A stretch of 64,000 bases of DNA. Origin: Agaribacterium haliotis (GTDB lineage: Bacteria; Pseudomonadota; Gammaproteobacteria; Pseudomonadales; Cellvibrionaceae). The notes under the pieces were generated by a model. The model saw nothing but the letters and a program-made list of their open reading frames with translations. It had not been told where the DNA came from and did no database searches. The position numbers were made by a program, and so were the translations under genes. This document shows, one piece after another, positions 47,857 through 55,391 of the stretch; within the stretch, counting starts at the first letter, position 1, and every line of letters begins with the position of its first letter. The stretch is taken from contig NZ_NKQJ01000008.1 of assembly GCF_002312815.1 (NCBI RefSeq), positions 62,001-126,000 on the forward strand, given 5' to 3'.

Positions 47857-48588
47857 ATGCTTGCAGAGACTGGTATTTACGGAAAGCTTCCCAGTTACGG
47901 TGATTTTATCGCGCGTAACTTGCCAACCACGGCGCTTGAAACCTGGGATGGCTGGCTGCAGAACTTTATTAGCAGCGGTCAGCAGCAACTTGGCGAGCAG
48001 TGGCTGGATATTTATTTAACCAGCCCGATCTGGCGCTTTGCGCTCAGTGCCGGGGTGCTCGACGAGCAGAGCTGGTTTGGTTTTATGATGCCGAGTGTCG
48101 ACAAAGTCGGGCGCTACTTTCCGGTGTCGGTCATGCAGGCGCTGCCGGCCAATGCCTGCGTCAGTTCGCTATTGCAAAGCTCAGCGCTGTGGTTTGATGC
48201 GGCTGAACAGTTATTGTTAAACGCGTTGCAGCAGGGCTGCGAGCTCGACCAGTTACTGCAGGATTTAAACGATTTGCCGCTGAACTGGGCGTCGGGTCTG
48301 CAGGCGCGTTCGGCGCCAGCTCAGGCGTTTGAGAGTTTTGTCAGTTTGGATGAGTCGCTCAAACACACAGGTGCCGGCCTCGGTCAGTTACTCGACAGCC
48401 ACTATCGCATGCACTGGCAGTCGTTTAGCTTGTGGCAAAGTGGCGGTTCTTCGTTGGTCGAGCCGTGCATGTTTGCCTGCCCATCGCTGCCTAAAGCCGC
48501 TCAGTTGGTGGCGATGCTCGACGGTAACTGGCAAGCCAGCGGTTGGCGTAACGATGGGGATAACAGCGATGGTGAGGTGCTGTTGTGA
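47857..48588 (+). CDS. tagF: T6SS-associated protein TagF (ImpM)
   Basis: 243 residues. GIYGKLPSYGDFIARNLP at the start, then SPIWRFALSAG and VGRYFPVSV are the TagF signature. In Pseudomonas and Agrobacterium TagF represses assembly, acting on Fha or on the threonine-phosphorylation path. Stop overlaps the next start (GTGA). In some bacteria TagF and PppA are fused; here they are separate but coupled. Confidence 0.93.
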   Translation: MLAETGIYGKLPSYGDFIARNLPTTALETWDGWLQNFISSGQQQLGEQWLDIYLTSPIWRFALSAGVLDEQSWFGFMMPSVDKVGRYFPVSVMQALPANACVSSLLQSSALWFDAAEQLLLNALQQGCELDQLLQDLNDLPLNWASGLQARSAPAQAFESFVSLDESLKHTGAGLGQLLDSHYRMHWQSFSLWQSGGSSLVEPCMFACPSLPKAAQLVAMLDGNWQASGWRNDGDNSDGEVLL

Positions 48589-49346
48589 GTGACGTGACCT
48601 TGCGACGACCAATTTCATGGTCGAGTTATGCGCTGACCCATGTCGGCAATGTACGCAAAAACAATGAAGATGCGGTGCTCAGTCAACCGCAGTTAAAGCT
48701 GTGGGCGGTTGCCGATGGCATGGGTGGTCATGCCGTCGGGGATCTTGCCAGTCAGCGCTTAGTTGAAGCGCTGGCCAATCTCGGTCATATCGAGAGTCTC
48801 GGCCACTTTAGCGACTTGGTCGAAGATCGCATTCATCTGGTGAACGAGCAGCTGCTTGATTATTCCGCCAGGGCGCTAAGTGGTGCAATGATTGGCTCGA
48901 CCATCGTCACTTTGCTGGTTCGCGGAGAGAGTGCGGTATGTCTGTGGGCAGGGGATTCCCGCCTTTACCGTGTTCGCGGTGCTCAGGTTCAACAGGTATC
49001 GAGCGATCACAGCCAGGTTCAGGAGTGGGTTGATCAGGGCTTGATCAGCGCCGAAGAGGCGCAGCACCACCCTCAGGCAAATGTCATCACCCGCGCTGTC
49101 GGAGTGCAGCCAGTGCTGCAAGTCGATTTTGAGGCCTTTCGTGTGTACGGCGGTGAAACCTTGCTGCTCTGCAGTGACGGCTTGAGCGGTGTTGTCTCTG
49201 AGCAAGAGATAAGCGCACTGCTTGCACAAGGCGATGCCCAGCAATGCTGTCAGGCTTTGTTGGACAGGGCACTAAAAAATGGCAGTAAAGACAATGTATC
49301 TGTCATTGTGATCAAAGCCGAGTCCGGCGGCATCGCGCAGCACTAA
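48585..49346 (+). CDS. pppA: PppA, PP2C-type serine/threonine phosphatase of the T6SS
   Basis: 253 residues from GTG 48585. PP2C metal-binding motifs are intact: NEDAVL, VADGMGGHAVGD, an LWAGDSRLYR strand and LLLCSDGLSG, with NVSVIVIKA at the end. It would remove the phosphate that PpkA adds and switch secretion off. Overlaps tagF by 4 bp; 140 bp to ppkA. Confidence 0.94.
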   Translation: MSDVTLRRPISWSSYALTHVGNVRKNNEDAVLSQPQLKLWAVADGMGGHAVGDLASQRLVEALANLGHIESLGHFSDLVEDRIHLVNEQLLDYSARALSGAMIGSTIVTLLVRGESAVCLWAGDSRLYRVRGAQVQQVSSDHSQVQEWVDQGLISAEEAQHHPQANVITRAVGVQPVLQVDFEAFRVYGGETLLLCSDGLSGVVSEQEISALLAQGDAQQCCQALLDRALKNGSKDNVSVIVIKAESGGIAQH

Positions 49347-49412
49347 TGAGCTGCGCAAAAACACGGTGACAACGTTTAAGCTGTAACTTTCTGAGCCGAG
49401 CGTTTTCAGGCA

Positions 49413-49471
49413 TTGGTAAATACAGCGTTGTAAAAATTGTAAATGAAGCTTTGTAAAGCAGCGCTCGTAAA
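49413..49471 (+). repeat. Degenerate 14-bp repeats upstream of ppkA
   Basis: TGTAAA-like units (G/T/C-G-TAAA) end at 49420, 49434, 49443, 49457 and 49471; the spacings are 14, 9, 14 and 14 bp. The last unit ends 15 bp before the ppkA ATG. Related units (TTGTAAAA, CGCAAA) occur before the gene at 55392. May be a regulator site or a slippage product. Confidence 0.5.
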
Positions 49472-49486
49472 TAACGACGATGGATA

Positions 49487-52360
49487 ATGGACGAACTTAG
49501 TAACAACAATACGGATAAACAAGCGGGCGAGGCTCAATCTCAGTCTGACGGCGGCGGTGATGCAAATGCTGAGCGAGCGCGCAAGCTTGAGCAAAAGCTC
49601 GCCAGTATTCAGCGCAGAAAACAGCAGGCTCGCGCCCGCGCGAATGCTCCTGCAGTCGGGCTTGATGTAGGCGCACCAGCGGCAAAAAATCCAGCTGAGC
49701 CAAGTGAGGCCGACGATAAAACCCAGTTTCAGCCTCGTGTTAGTCAGGCCGATGCTGCAGTTGAAACGCATGCCCAAGCACCGGCCCCGAGCGACAGCGA
49801 TAAAACGCAGTTTCAGCCGCGCCCGGAGCGGCCGCTAAGTGGCGATGACGCCACGCAATTTATGCCCAGAGCGGCGCAGCTCGAGAACGATGCAACTCAG
49901 TTTATGCCCCGGGCAGGGCTCGACGATAAAACCCAATTTCATGCGCGCTCATCCGAGGCTGCTCCGGCCTCGGATGTGACACAATTTCAGCCGTCGGCGG
50001 CACCAGCTCAGGCCGGGTCAAACCCTTCCGGTGCCGTTGAGGATGCGACTGAGCAGCCAAATCTAGGTTTGCTTAAAAAGCGTTTTGTACTTGAAAAGGT
50101 ACTTGGCGCCGGTGGCATGGGTGTCGTCTACAAAGCCAAAGACTTGCTCAAAGTTGAGGCGCAAGATAGAGATCCTTACGTTGCAGTAAAAGTCTTGGGT
50201 GAGGAATTTAAAACCCACCCCGAGGCATTTATCGCGCTTCAGCGCGAGTCGCGAAAGTCTCAGAACATTGCTCACCCGAACATTGTGAACGTGTTTGACT
50301 TCGACAAGGATGGCGACCTGGTCTTTATGACCATGGAATACCTAGAGGGCCAGCCGCTCGATCAATTTATCAGCCAGTATCGCTCGATCGGCCTGCCCCG
50401 CGATGATATATGGCGCATTTTACAGGGTATCTGTGCCGCGCTTAGCCACGCTCACGATCAAGAGATTGTTCACTCGGACTTTAAGCCCGGCAATATCTTC
50501 TACACCAATAAAGGTGTTGCCAAGGTATTTGATTTTGGTATTGCCCGCGCCGTTAAAAAAGCGGAAAACCTCGAAGACAGTGTTGACGACAAAACCGTTT
50601 TTGATGCCGGCACCTTAGGCGCAATTACGCCCGCTTACGCCAGCCTTGAAATGATCGAAGGTGAAGTGCCAGATGTGCGCGATGACATATACGCGCTCGG
50701 CTGCATTGCCTACGAGTTGTTCACCGGTGAGCACCCCTATAAGCGCATGAATGCGCGCGATGCCAAAGAAGCCGGCGTAAAAGCCAAGCGCATACCAGGT
50801 ATTAGCTCGAGGCAGTGGAAAACCATAGAAAAAGCCATTGCCTTTAAACGTGAAGATCGCATCGCTACGGTCGACCAATTCTGGCAGCAGCTGACCCAGA
50901 AACGTTCACTTAAGTTTGTCTGGTTTGCGGCCTTTGTTCTGAGCTTAATGGCCGCTGCTTTTGCTTGGTTTCAGTACCAGGCTTCACTCAAAGTTGACGA
51001 CGGTTTTAACGCCGATGAGTTTCGCAGCGAAGTTGAGCGCGAGCTTCGCATTGAAATGATGAAGAAAAATGTCGGTGAATTTCTGGAACACCCGCGCTTC
51101 GATGAAAGTTGGGAGCTTGAACTGTGGCGAGAAATTCAAGTTGCCAGGGCGCTGTTGCCAAAAGATGATCCGTGGCTGGCCGAATACGAAAGCAAAGCGT
51201 ACGCGCAGTATATATCGCATATTTCCGAAGCGATCGAAGCCGCGCGCTTTGAAGGGGTCGATGGCTGGTTAATTAATGCCGAGCGCTACACCGACGATAA
51301 TAGTTTGCTCGAACAATTAGCGACAAACCTCGCGCAAGAACGCCAGGCCATCGCGCAGGCAAAAGCTGCGCGCGAGGCGCAGCAAAAACAACAGGCTGCA
51401 AAAAAAGCCGAGCAGCAAAAACAGCAAAAAGCCATTGCCGAGCGGCGCGATGCCTATAATTTTGCGATGGAAAATGTCGAGCGCCAGCTCGATTGTCGCG
51501 CCAATATCAATATGAATGATGTGAGTACAGCGATACAGAAGCTGCGAGCGCTGGACGCGGCGCGTTTTCGCAGTGACGAAACAAAAATCACCAAGTCGCT
51601 GGCGCTGTGTTTGCAAAGTGTTGGTCGCAGCTATCCCGATCGCGCGCGGCAAAGTAAAAAAGTGGCGATGGATTTATTCCCGGGCAACCGCGAGATCGCC
51701 TCTGTGAAAATTGTCGACCGGGACCCGTGTACCCGCTCGATTGCCGGGCTCGGTGCGCGCGGTGAGCGCACTTCCTGTCGCGACCGCATCCCGCGTGTTG
51801 GCCAAGGCCCGACGATGGTGGTGGTGCCGGCCATGGCCGATGGCAATATGTTTGCAATTGGCAAGTTTGAAGTGAGTGTTGCCGACTTTAATGCCTATTG
51901 TGTCGCCAGTGGCAGCTGTCAGAAGTTGGCAGAGCAAGACAGCTCTTTGCCGGCAACCAATATCAGCAAAAAACAAATGGATCAGTACCTGCGCTGGTTG
52001 AGTTCTGAAACAAAATACCGCTACCGTTTACCAACGCAAGCTGAGTGGCTGTACGCGGCCAAAGCCGGCCGGGCGTCTCTCGATCCGAACCGCAACTGCA
52101 AATTAAGCTCGCGCGGCATTGAAAAAGGCGGTGAGTTGCTTAAGGCCAGTATCGGCAAAAAAAATGCCTGGGGTCTTGTCAACGTGCTCGGTAATGCGCA
52201 AGAAGTTGTGCGCGGCCGGGGCCGCAGTTATTTAAGTCTCGGCGGTTCGCACAGTACAGCAATGGCGGACTGTAATTTTGACTATCAACAAGCATTTGAT
52301 GGCAGTGCCAATGAGCTAACAGGCTTTCGGGTACTGCGCGAACTGAGGGCGGGGTCGTGA
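49487..52360 (+). CDS. ppkA: PpkA-type serine/threonine kinase with FGE-like periplasmic domain
   Basis: 957 residues. Residues 1-190 are disordered, with six units of type (D/S/N)D(K/A/V)TQF-x-(P/A)-R; the threonines are at 79, 107, 123, 137, 149 and 165. Kinase domain 199-470: glycine loop GAGGMG (207-212), K235, D331 in HSDFKPGN (Ser replaces Arg of HRD), DFG 349-351. The activation segment has DDKTVF (367-372), nearly the same as the repeats. Transmembrane helix about 477-497, a coiled coil (about 600-650), then a formylglycine-enzyme-like domain (about 770-955). PpkA phosphorylates Fha/TagH and starts T6SS assembly. The outer domain may sense signals as in Pseudomonas PpkA-type systems. 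Confidence 0.93.
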   Translation: MDELSNNNTDKQAGEAQSQSDGGGDANAERARKLEQKLASIQRRKQQARARANAPAVGLDVGAPAAKNPAEPSEADDKTQFQPRVSQADAAVETHAQAPAPSDSDKTQFQPRPERPLSGDDATQFMPRAAQLENDATQFMPRAGLDDKTQFHARSSEAAPASDVTQFQPSAAPAQAGSNPSGAVEDATEQPNLGLLKKRFVLEKVLGAGGMGVVYKAKDLLKVEAQDRDPYVAVKVLGEEFKTHPEAFIALQRESRKSQNIAHPNIVNVFDFDKDGDLVFMTMEYLEGQPLDQFISQYRSIGLPRDDIWRILQGICAALSHAHDQEIVHSDFKPGNIFYTNKGVAKVFDFGIARAVKKAENLEDSVDDKTVFDAGTLGAITPAYASLEMIEGEVPDVRDDIYALGCIAYELFTGEHPYKRMNARDAKEAGVKAKRIPGISSRQWKTIEKAIAFKREDRIATVDQFWQQLTQKRSLKFVWFAAFVLSLMAAAFAWFQYQASLKVDDGFNADEFRSEVERELRIEMMKKNVGEFLEHPRFDESWELELWREIQVARALLPKDDPWLAEYESKAYAQYISHISEAIEAARFEGVDGWLINAERYTDDNSLLEQLATNLAQERQAIAQAKAAREAQQKQQAAKKAEQQKQQKAIAERRDAYNFAMENVERQLDCRANINMNDVSTAIQKLRALDAARFRSDETKITKSLALCLQSVGRSYPDRARQSKKVAMDLFPGNREIASVKIVDRDPCTRSIAGLGARGERTSCRDRIPRVGQGPTMVVVPAMADGNMFAIGKFEVSVADFNAYCVASGSCQKLAEQDSSLPATNISKKQMDQYLRWLSSETKYRYRLPTQAEWLYAAKAGRASLDPNRNCKLSSRGIEKGGELLKASIGKKNAWGLVNVLGNAQEVVRGRGRSYLSLGGSHSTAMADCNFDYQQAFDGSANELTGFRVLRELRAGS

Positions 52361-52569
52361 ATTTAGAACACCGTTGTTTGCAAAATCTACAGCAGCTGAA
52401 GCGGCAATACAGCGCCGGGCAGGTCAATCAACAGCACTATCGCCAACAGCGTCGCCAGTTGCTGGATCAGTTTGAGCAATTGGTCAATGGCGCTGTTAGC
52501 CCGGCGAATGTGCCAGGCTCATCTGACGAGGACAGGACCCAGCCGCGGGACCAGGCCTTAAACCCTTAA
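52357..52569 (+). CDS. Small SHOCT-like helical protein
   Basis: 70 residues from a GTG that overlaps the ppkA stop (GTGA). The first 45 residues form two helices with the SHOCT pattern (L-x2-L-K-x-Q-Y-x-A-G-Q-V...Y-x2-Q-R-x2-L-L-D-Q); the tail is polar. SHOCT modules are short oligomerisation or targeting elements. Too small for certainty, but coupling to ppkA and the typical pattern support a real gene. It may help the kinase or connect it with the TolQ/ExbD genes 46 bp downstream. Confidence 0.65.
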   Translation: MNLEHRCLQNLQQLKRQYSAGQVNQQHYRQQRRQLLDQFEQLVNGAVSPANVPGSSDEDRTQPRDQALNP

Positions 52570-52615
52570 TTTATTCTCTATTTAACCTAAGTCTATCAAT
52601 TACAGGTATAGCAAT

Positions 52616-53233
52616 ATGGAACTTGTCAAAGTATTTCAATCGGGTGGCTTTTTTATGTATCCGATTTTGGTGGTCATGGCCATTGGTCTGGCGATTACGC
52701 TCGAGCGTTTTTTATTTCTAAGTAAAACCCAGAGCTCAACCAATAAGGTCTGGAAAAATATCGTGCCGATGTTAAGGGCTGACGATACACCGCGCGCCGA
52801 AAAATATGTCGAGCAGAGCCGCAGCCCGCTGTCGACCATTTTGAGTTACGGTTTTGCCAAGCAGCGCAGTAACGCTAGTCGCGACTCGGTTGAAGCGGCG
52901 ATGGAAGAGGGCATTATGGAAGTGATGCCAGCACTTGAGCAGCGCACTCACTATTTGGCAACACTGGCGAATGTGGCCACCTTGCTCGGCCTGCTCGGTA
53001 CTATTATCGGTCTGATTCAGGCCTTTACCGCTGTTGCCAATGCCGACCCTGCTGAAAAAGCCAACTTGCTTTCAGCCAGTATCTCAGTGGCGATGAATAC
53101 CACCGCTTTTGGTTTGTGTGCAGCGATTCCGCTTTTGCTGTTTCATTCATATTTGGCCACGCGTACCAGCAAACTCGTCGACAGTATCGAAATGGCGGCG
53201 GTGAAGTGCCTCAATATTATGAGTAAAGATTAA
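52616..53233 (+). CDS. MotA/TolQ/ExbB family proton channel protein
   Basis: 205 residues. Three transmembrane helices (about 12-34, 118-140, 160-182) with the family motif LATLANVATLLGLLGTIIGLIQAF and then SISVAMNTTAFGLCAAIPLLL. The conserved Thr and Gly positions of the channel are present. It forms the stator pentamer with the ExbD-type proteins encoded next (4 bp). Role analogous to AglR or TolQ, powering a TonB/AgmX-type partner. 46 bp after the small SHOCT gene, so probably the same operon as T6SS. Confidence 0.95.
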   Translation: MELVKVFQSGGFFMYPILVVMAIGLAITLERFLFLSKTQSSTNKVWKNIVPMLRADDTPRAEKYVEQSRSPLSTILSYGFAKQRSNASRDSVEAAMEEGIMEVMPALEQRTHYLATLANVATLLGLLGTIIGLIQAFTAVANADPAEKANLLSASISVAMNTTAFGLCAAIPLLLFHSYLATRTSKLVDSIEMAAVKCLNIMSKD

Positions 53234-53237
53234 TATC

Positions 53238-53777
53238 ATGAGACGTCTTCGACGCAAGCGCATCACACAAGAAGCGGTTGAGCTCAATATTACGGCGTTT
53301 ATGAACCTGATGGTTATCCTCGTGCCGTTTTTGTTGATTACCGCGGTGTTCTCGCGCATGACTGTGCTCGATCTCAACCTGCCCGCACTGGATGCTGCCG
53401 AACAGGCCGAGTCTGAGCAAAAGTTCCGCCTGCAGGTTTTAGTGAGCAAAGGTGAGTTTCTATTTCAAGACGGCCGCAGCGGCCTGTTGTTAAATCGAAT
53501 TGAGCGAGACGAAGTCAATCAGAACTGGGTCCAGTTCGATGGTTTTGTAAAAAAAGTTAAAGCTAAATTTCCAGAAGCGGAAGATGTTGATTTGCTGATT
53601 GCGGCCGATGTTGACTATCGCAGCATGATTGCTGTTATGGATCACTTGCGAAGCTATAGCGAGGTGGTTGCCGCAAGCCTTGAAAGCTACGAGCTATTTC
53701 CGAATATCAGTATTGGTGACTTGCCGGAGGCCGAGCCTGTCACCAGTGAGAATCAGAGTGCGTTAAATGAAGGATAA
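53238..53777 (+). CDS. ExbD/TolR-like protein with Asn in place of the proton-relay Asp
   Basis: 179 residues. A short basic N-terminus, a transmembrane helix (about 18-40) and a periplasmic TolR-like domain. The helix reads NITAFMNLMVILVPFLL; the family motif is L/I-D-(V)-hydrophobic, so the functional aspartate position is N23 (codon AAC at 53304). It should not carry protons and likely acts as a structural half of a mixed pair with the next ExbD, which has D31. Overlaps the next gene by 11 bp. Confidence 0.9.
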   Translation: MRRLRRKRITQEAVELNITAFMNLMVILVPFLLITAVFSRMTVLDLNLPALDAAEQAESEQKFRLQVLVSKGEFLFQDGRSGLLLNRIERDEVNQNWVQFDGFVKKVKAKFPEAEDVDLLIAADVDYRSMIAVMDHLRSYSEVVAASLESYELFPNISIGDLPEAEPVTSENQSALNEG

Positions 53778-54267
53778 TCAGAGCCGCCGAGCCAGGCGCA
53801 TGCAGCGGCATCATCAAAAAGGTAAGCAGCCGGGCTTAAACCTGGTATCGCTGATGGATATTTTTACCATTTTGGTATTTTTCTTATTGGTGAACTCGTC
53901 GAGCTCCGAGCAGCTTCCTAATGCCAAACAATTGGTGTTACCTGACTCCGTCGCCGAAGCTGCGCCCAAAGAGACCCTGACGATTATGGTGACGCGCAGC
54001 GATATCATCGTGCAAGGTCGCAAGGTTGCCAGCGTCTCTGAGGTGCTTGCCGAGCCGGACAAAAACATTCAGGCCTTGGCGGATGAGCTTAAGTTTCAGG
54101 CGGGCGATATTGAGCTTGAGGCCGGTGACGAAGGGCGCTCAGTAACGATACTCGCCGATGAAAATACCCCCTACGAGGTGGTGAGCAAGGTCTTAAGCAC
54201 CTGCCAGCAAAGCAGTTATACCAATATCTCGTTTGCGGCTAATCAAAAGGCGAAGAGAGCTAGTTAA
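53767..54267 (+). CDS. ExbD/TolR-like protein, proton-relay Asp present
   Basis: 166 residues. Basic N-terminus (1-22), a transmembrane helix with LNLVSLMDIFTILVFFLLV (D31 intact) and the periplasmic domain. Forms the active half with the upstream Asn-type paralogue and the TolQ-like channel. Start lies 11 bp inside the previous gene. Gene set TolQ-ExbD-ExbD-AgmX resembles AglR-AglQ-AglS with GltG/GltJ. Confidence 0.93.
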   Translation: MKDNQSRRARRMQRHHQKGKQPGLNLVSLMDIFTILVFFLLVNSSSSEQLPNAKQLVLPDSVAEAAPKETLTIMVTRSDIIVQGRKVASVSEVLAEPDKNIQALADELKFQAGDIELEAGDEGRSVTILADENTPYEVVSKVLSTCQQSSYTNISFAANQKAKRAS

Positions 54268-54270
54268 TTC

Positions 54271-55233
54271 ATGAAAGTGACTTCCTATGAACAACTGGCC
54301 TTAAGTTGGCAGCCGGATGCAAAAGAGCAGAAGCATTTTCTGTGGCTGCTGTTCGGCGCCTTGTTATTGGCGACTTTGTTGGCGGTATTAATAAGCTTCA
54401 TTCAGGTGCCCGATGAGCCCAGGCAGAAAGTAAAGGTTCCCGAGCGTGTGGCAAAATTTATTAGCCAGAAACCCAAGCCTGTGCAACCGCCACCAAAGGC
54501 CGAGCCTAAACCGCCGCCAAAACCTGTTGAACCGCCCAAACCCAAAGTGGCCAAAAAGCGTGAAGAAGTTCAAAAACCTCTGACCGAGCAGCAGAAAAAA
54601 GCGCGCGACAAGGCAGCCAATACTGGCTTGCTGGCTTTGGCGAGTGAGTTTTCCGATCTGATAGACAGTTCCGCTGTTGATGCGGCGGTTTCGAGTACAG
54701 TTAAAACGGGCGCCGGTGGCAAAGACAAGGCAAGCGGCCCCGATGTAGCAGCGCTGCTGGCTTCGTCGACAGCCAAGGCCGGTGCCGGCAGAGCAGCGGG
54801 TTCGCGCCAGGTGCTTGCGCTTGAAACGGGGGGGCTGAGTGCGGCCGACTTGGTAGCGGCAAACGGGCAGCTGCTCGCCCAGGAAAATGCCCGCGCCTTG
54901 GCTGAGGCTCAGCAGACTCAAGACGGTGAGCGCCGCGGCGATCACTTGCGCAGCGAAGAAGATATCAGCGTTGTCTTTGATCAGAATAAGGCGAGGTTGC
55001 AATCGATCTATAATCGAGAGCGCCGTCGCAACCCGGGTTTGCAGGGTAAAATTGTATTTGAAGTGACGGTTGAGCCAAGCGGTCAGGTCAGCGCTGTCAA
55101 GGTGCTCAGCAGTGAACTTAACGATGCGGGGTTAGAACGCCGTCTGGCTGCACGCATCAAAACGTTTAATTTTGGCGCGCGTGCTGTTGAGCCTGTGACC
55201 GTGACCTTCCCGATCGAGTTTTTGCCGTCTTAA
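54271..55233 (+). CDS. TonB-like protein with AgmX/PglI C-terminal domain
   Basis: 320 residues. Transmembrane anchor about 23-45, a Pro/Lys-rich stretch (about 67-91), an Ala-rich middle, then a C-terminal domain (about 225-320) with IYNRERRRNPGLQGKIVFE and the VEPSGQVSAVKVLSSEL stretch. This is the AgmX/PglI type of TonB-like domain, named after Myxococcus gliding proteins (GltJ, GltG). It would transmit stator-driven movement across the periplasm. Starts 3 bp after the second exbD gene. Not a siderophore TonB by its type, though that cannot be fully excluded. Confidence 0.92.
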   Translation: MKVTSYEQLALSWQPDAKEQKHFLWLLFGALLLATLLAVLISFIQVPDEPRQKVKVPERVAKFISQKPKPVQPPPKAEPKPPPKPVEPPKPKVAKKREEVQKPLTEQQKKARDKAANTGLLALASEFSDLIDSSAVDAAVSSTVKTGAGGKDKASGPDVAALLASSTAKAGAGRAAGSRQVLALETGGLSAADLVAANGQLLAQENARALAEAQQTQDGERRGDHLRSEEDISVVFDQNKARLQSIYNRERRRNPGLQGKIVFEVTVEPSGQVSAVKVLSSELNDAGLERRLAARIKTFNFGARAVEPVTVTFPIEFLPS

Positions 55234-55336
55234 GCGTCGGCTTAAGACCGTTTCGGTGAGAGTTATCATGGGCTCAAGGCCTTGGCGAATACAGTTCACG
55301 GCAGTTTAATAAGGTCTAAAGCTGCAACAAGCAATA

Positions 55337-55383
55337 TTGTAAAAGTGATGTTGTAAAAACATGTCGCAAAAACGAGGCGCAAA
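55337..55383 (+). repeat. TGTAAA/CGCAAA repeats upstream of the 55392 gene
   Basis: TTGTAAAA at 55337-55344 and 55351-55358, then CGCAAA units ending at 55370 and 55383; spacing 14, 13 and 13 bp. Same kind of repeat as at 49413-49471, also directly ahead of a start codon. No T6SS or motor gene lies between, so it separates the last gene from the AgmX gene by 158 bp. Confidence 0.5.
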
Positions 55384-55391
55384 CAAGGGTT

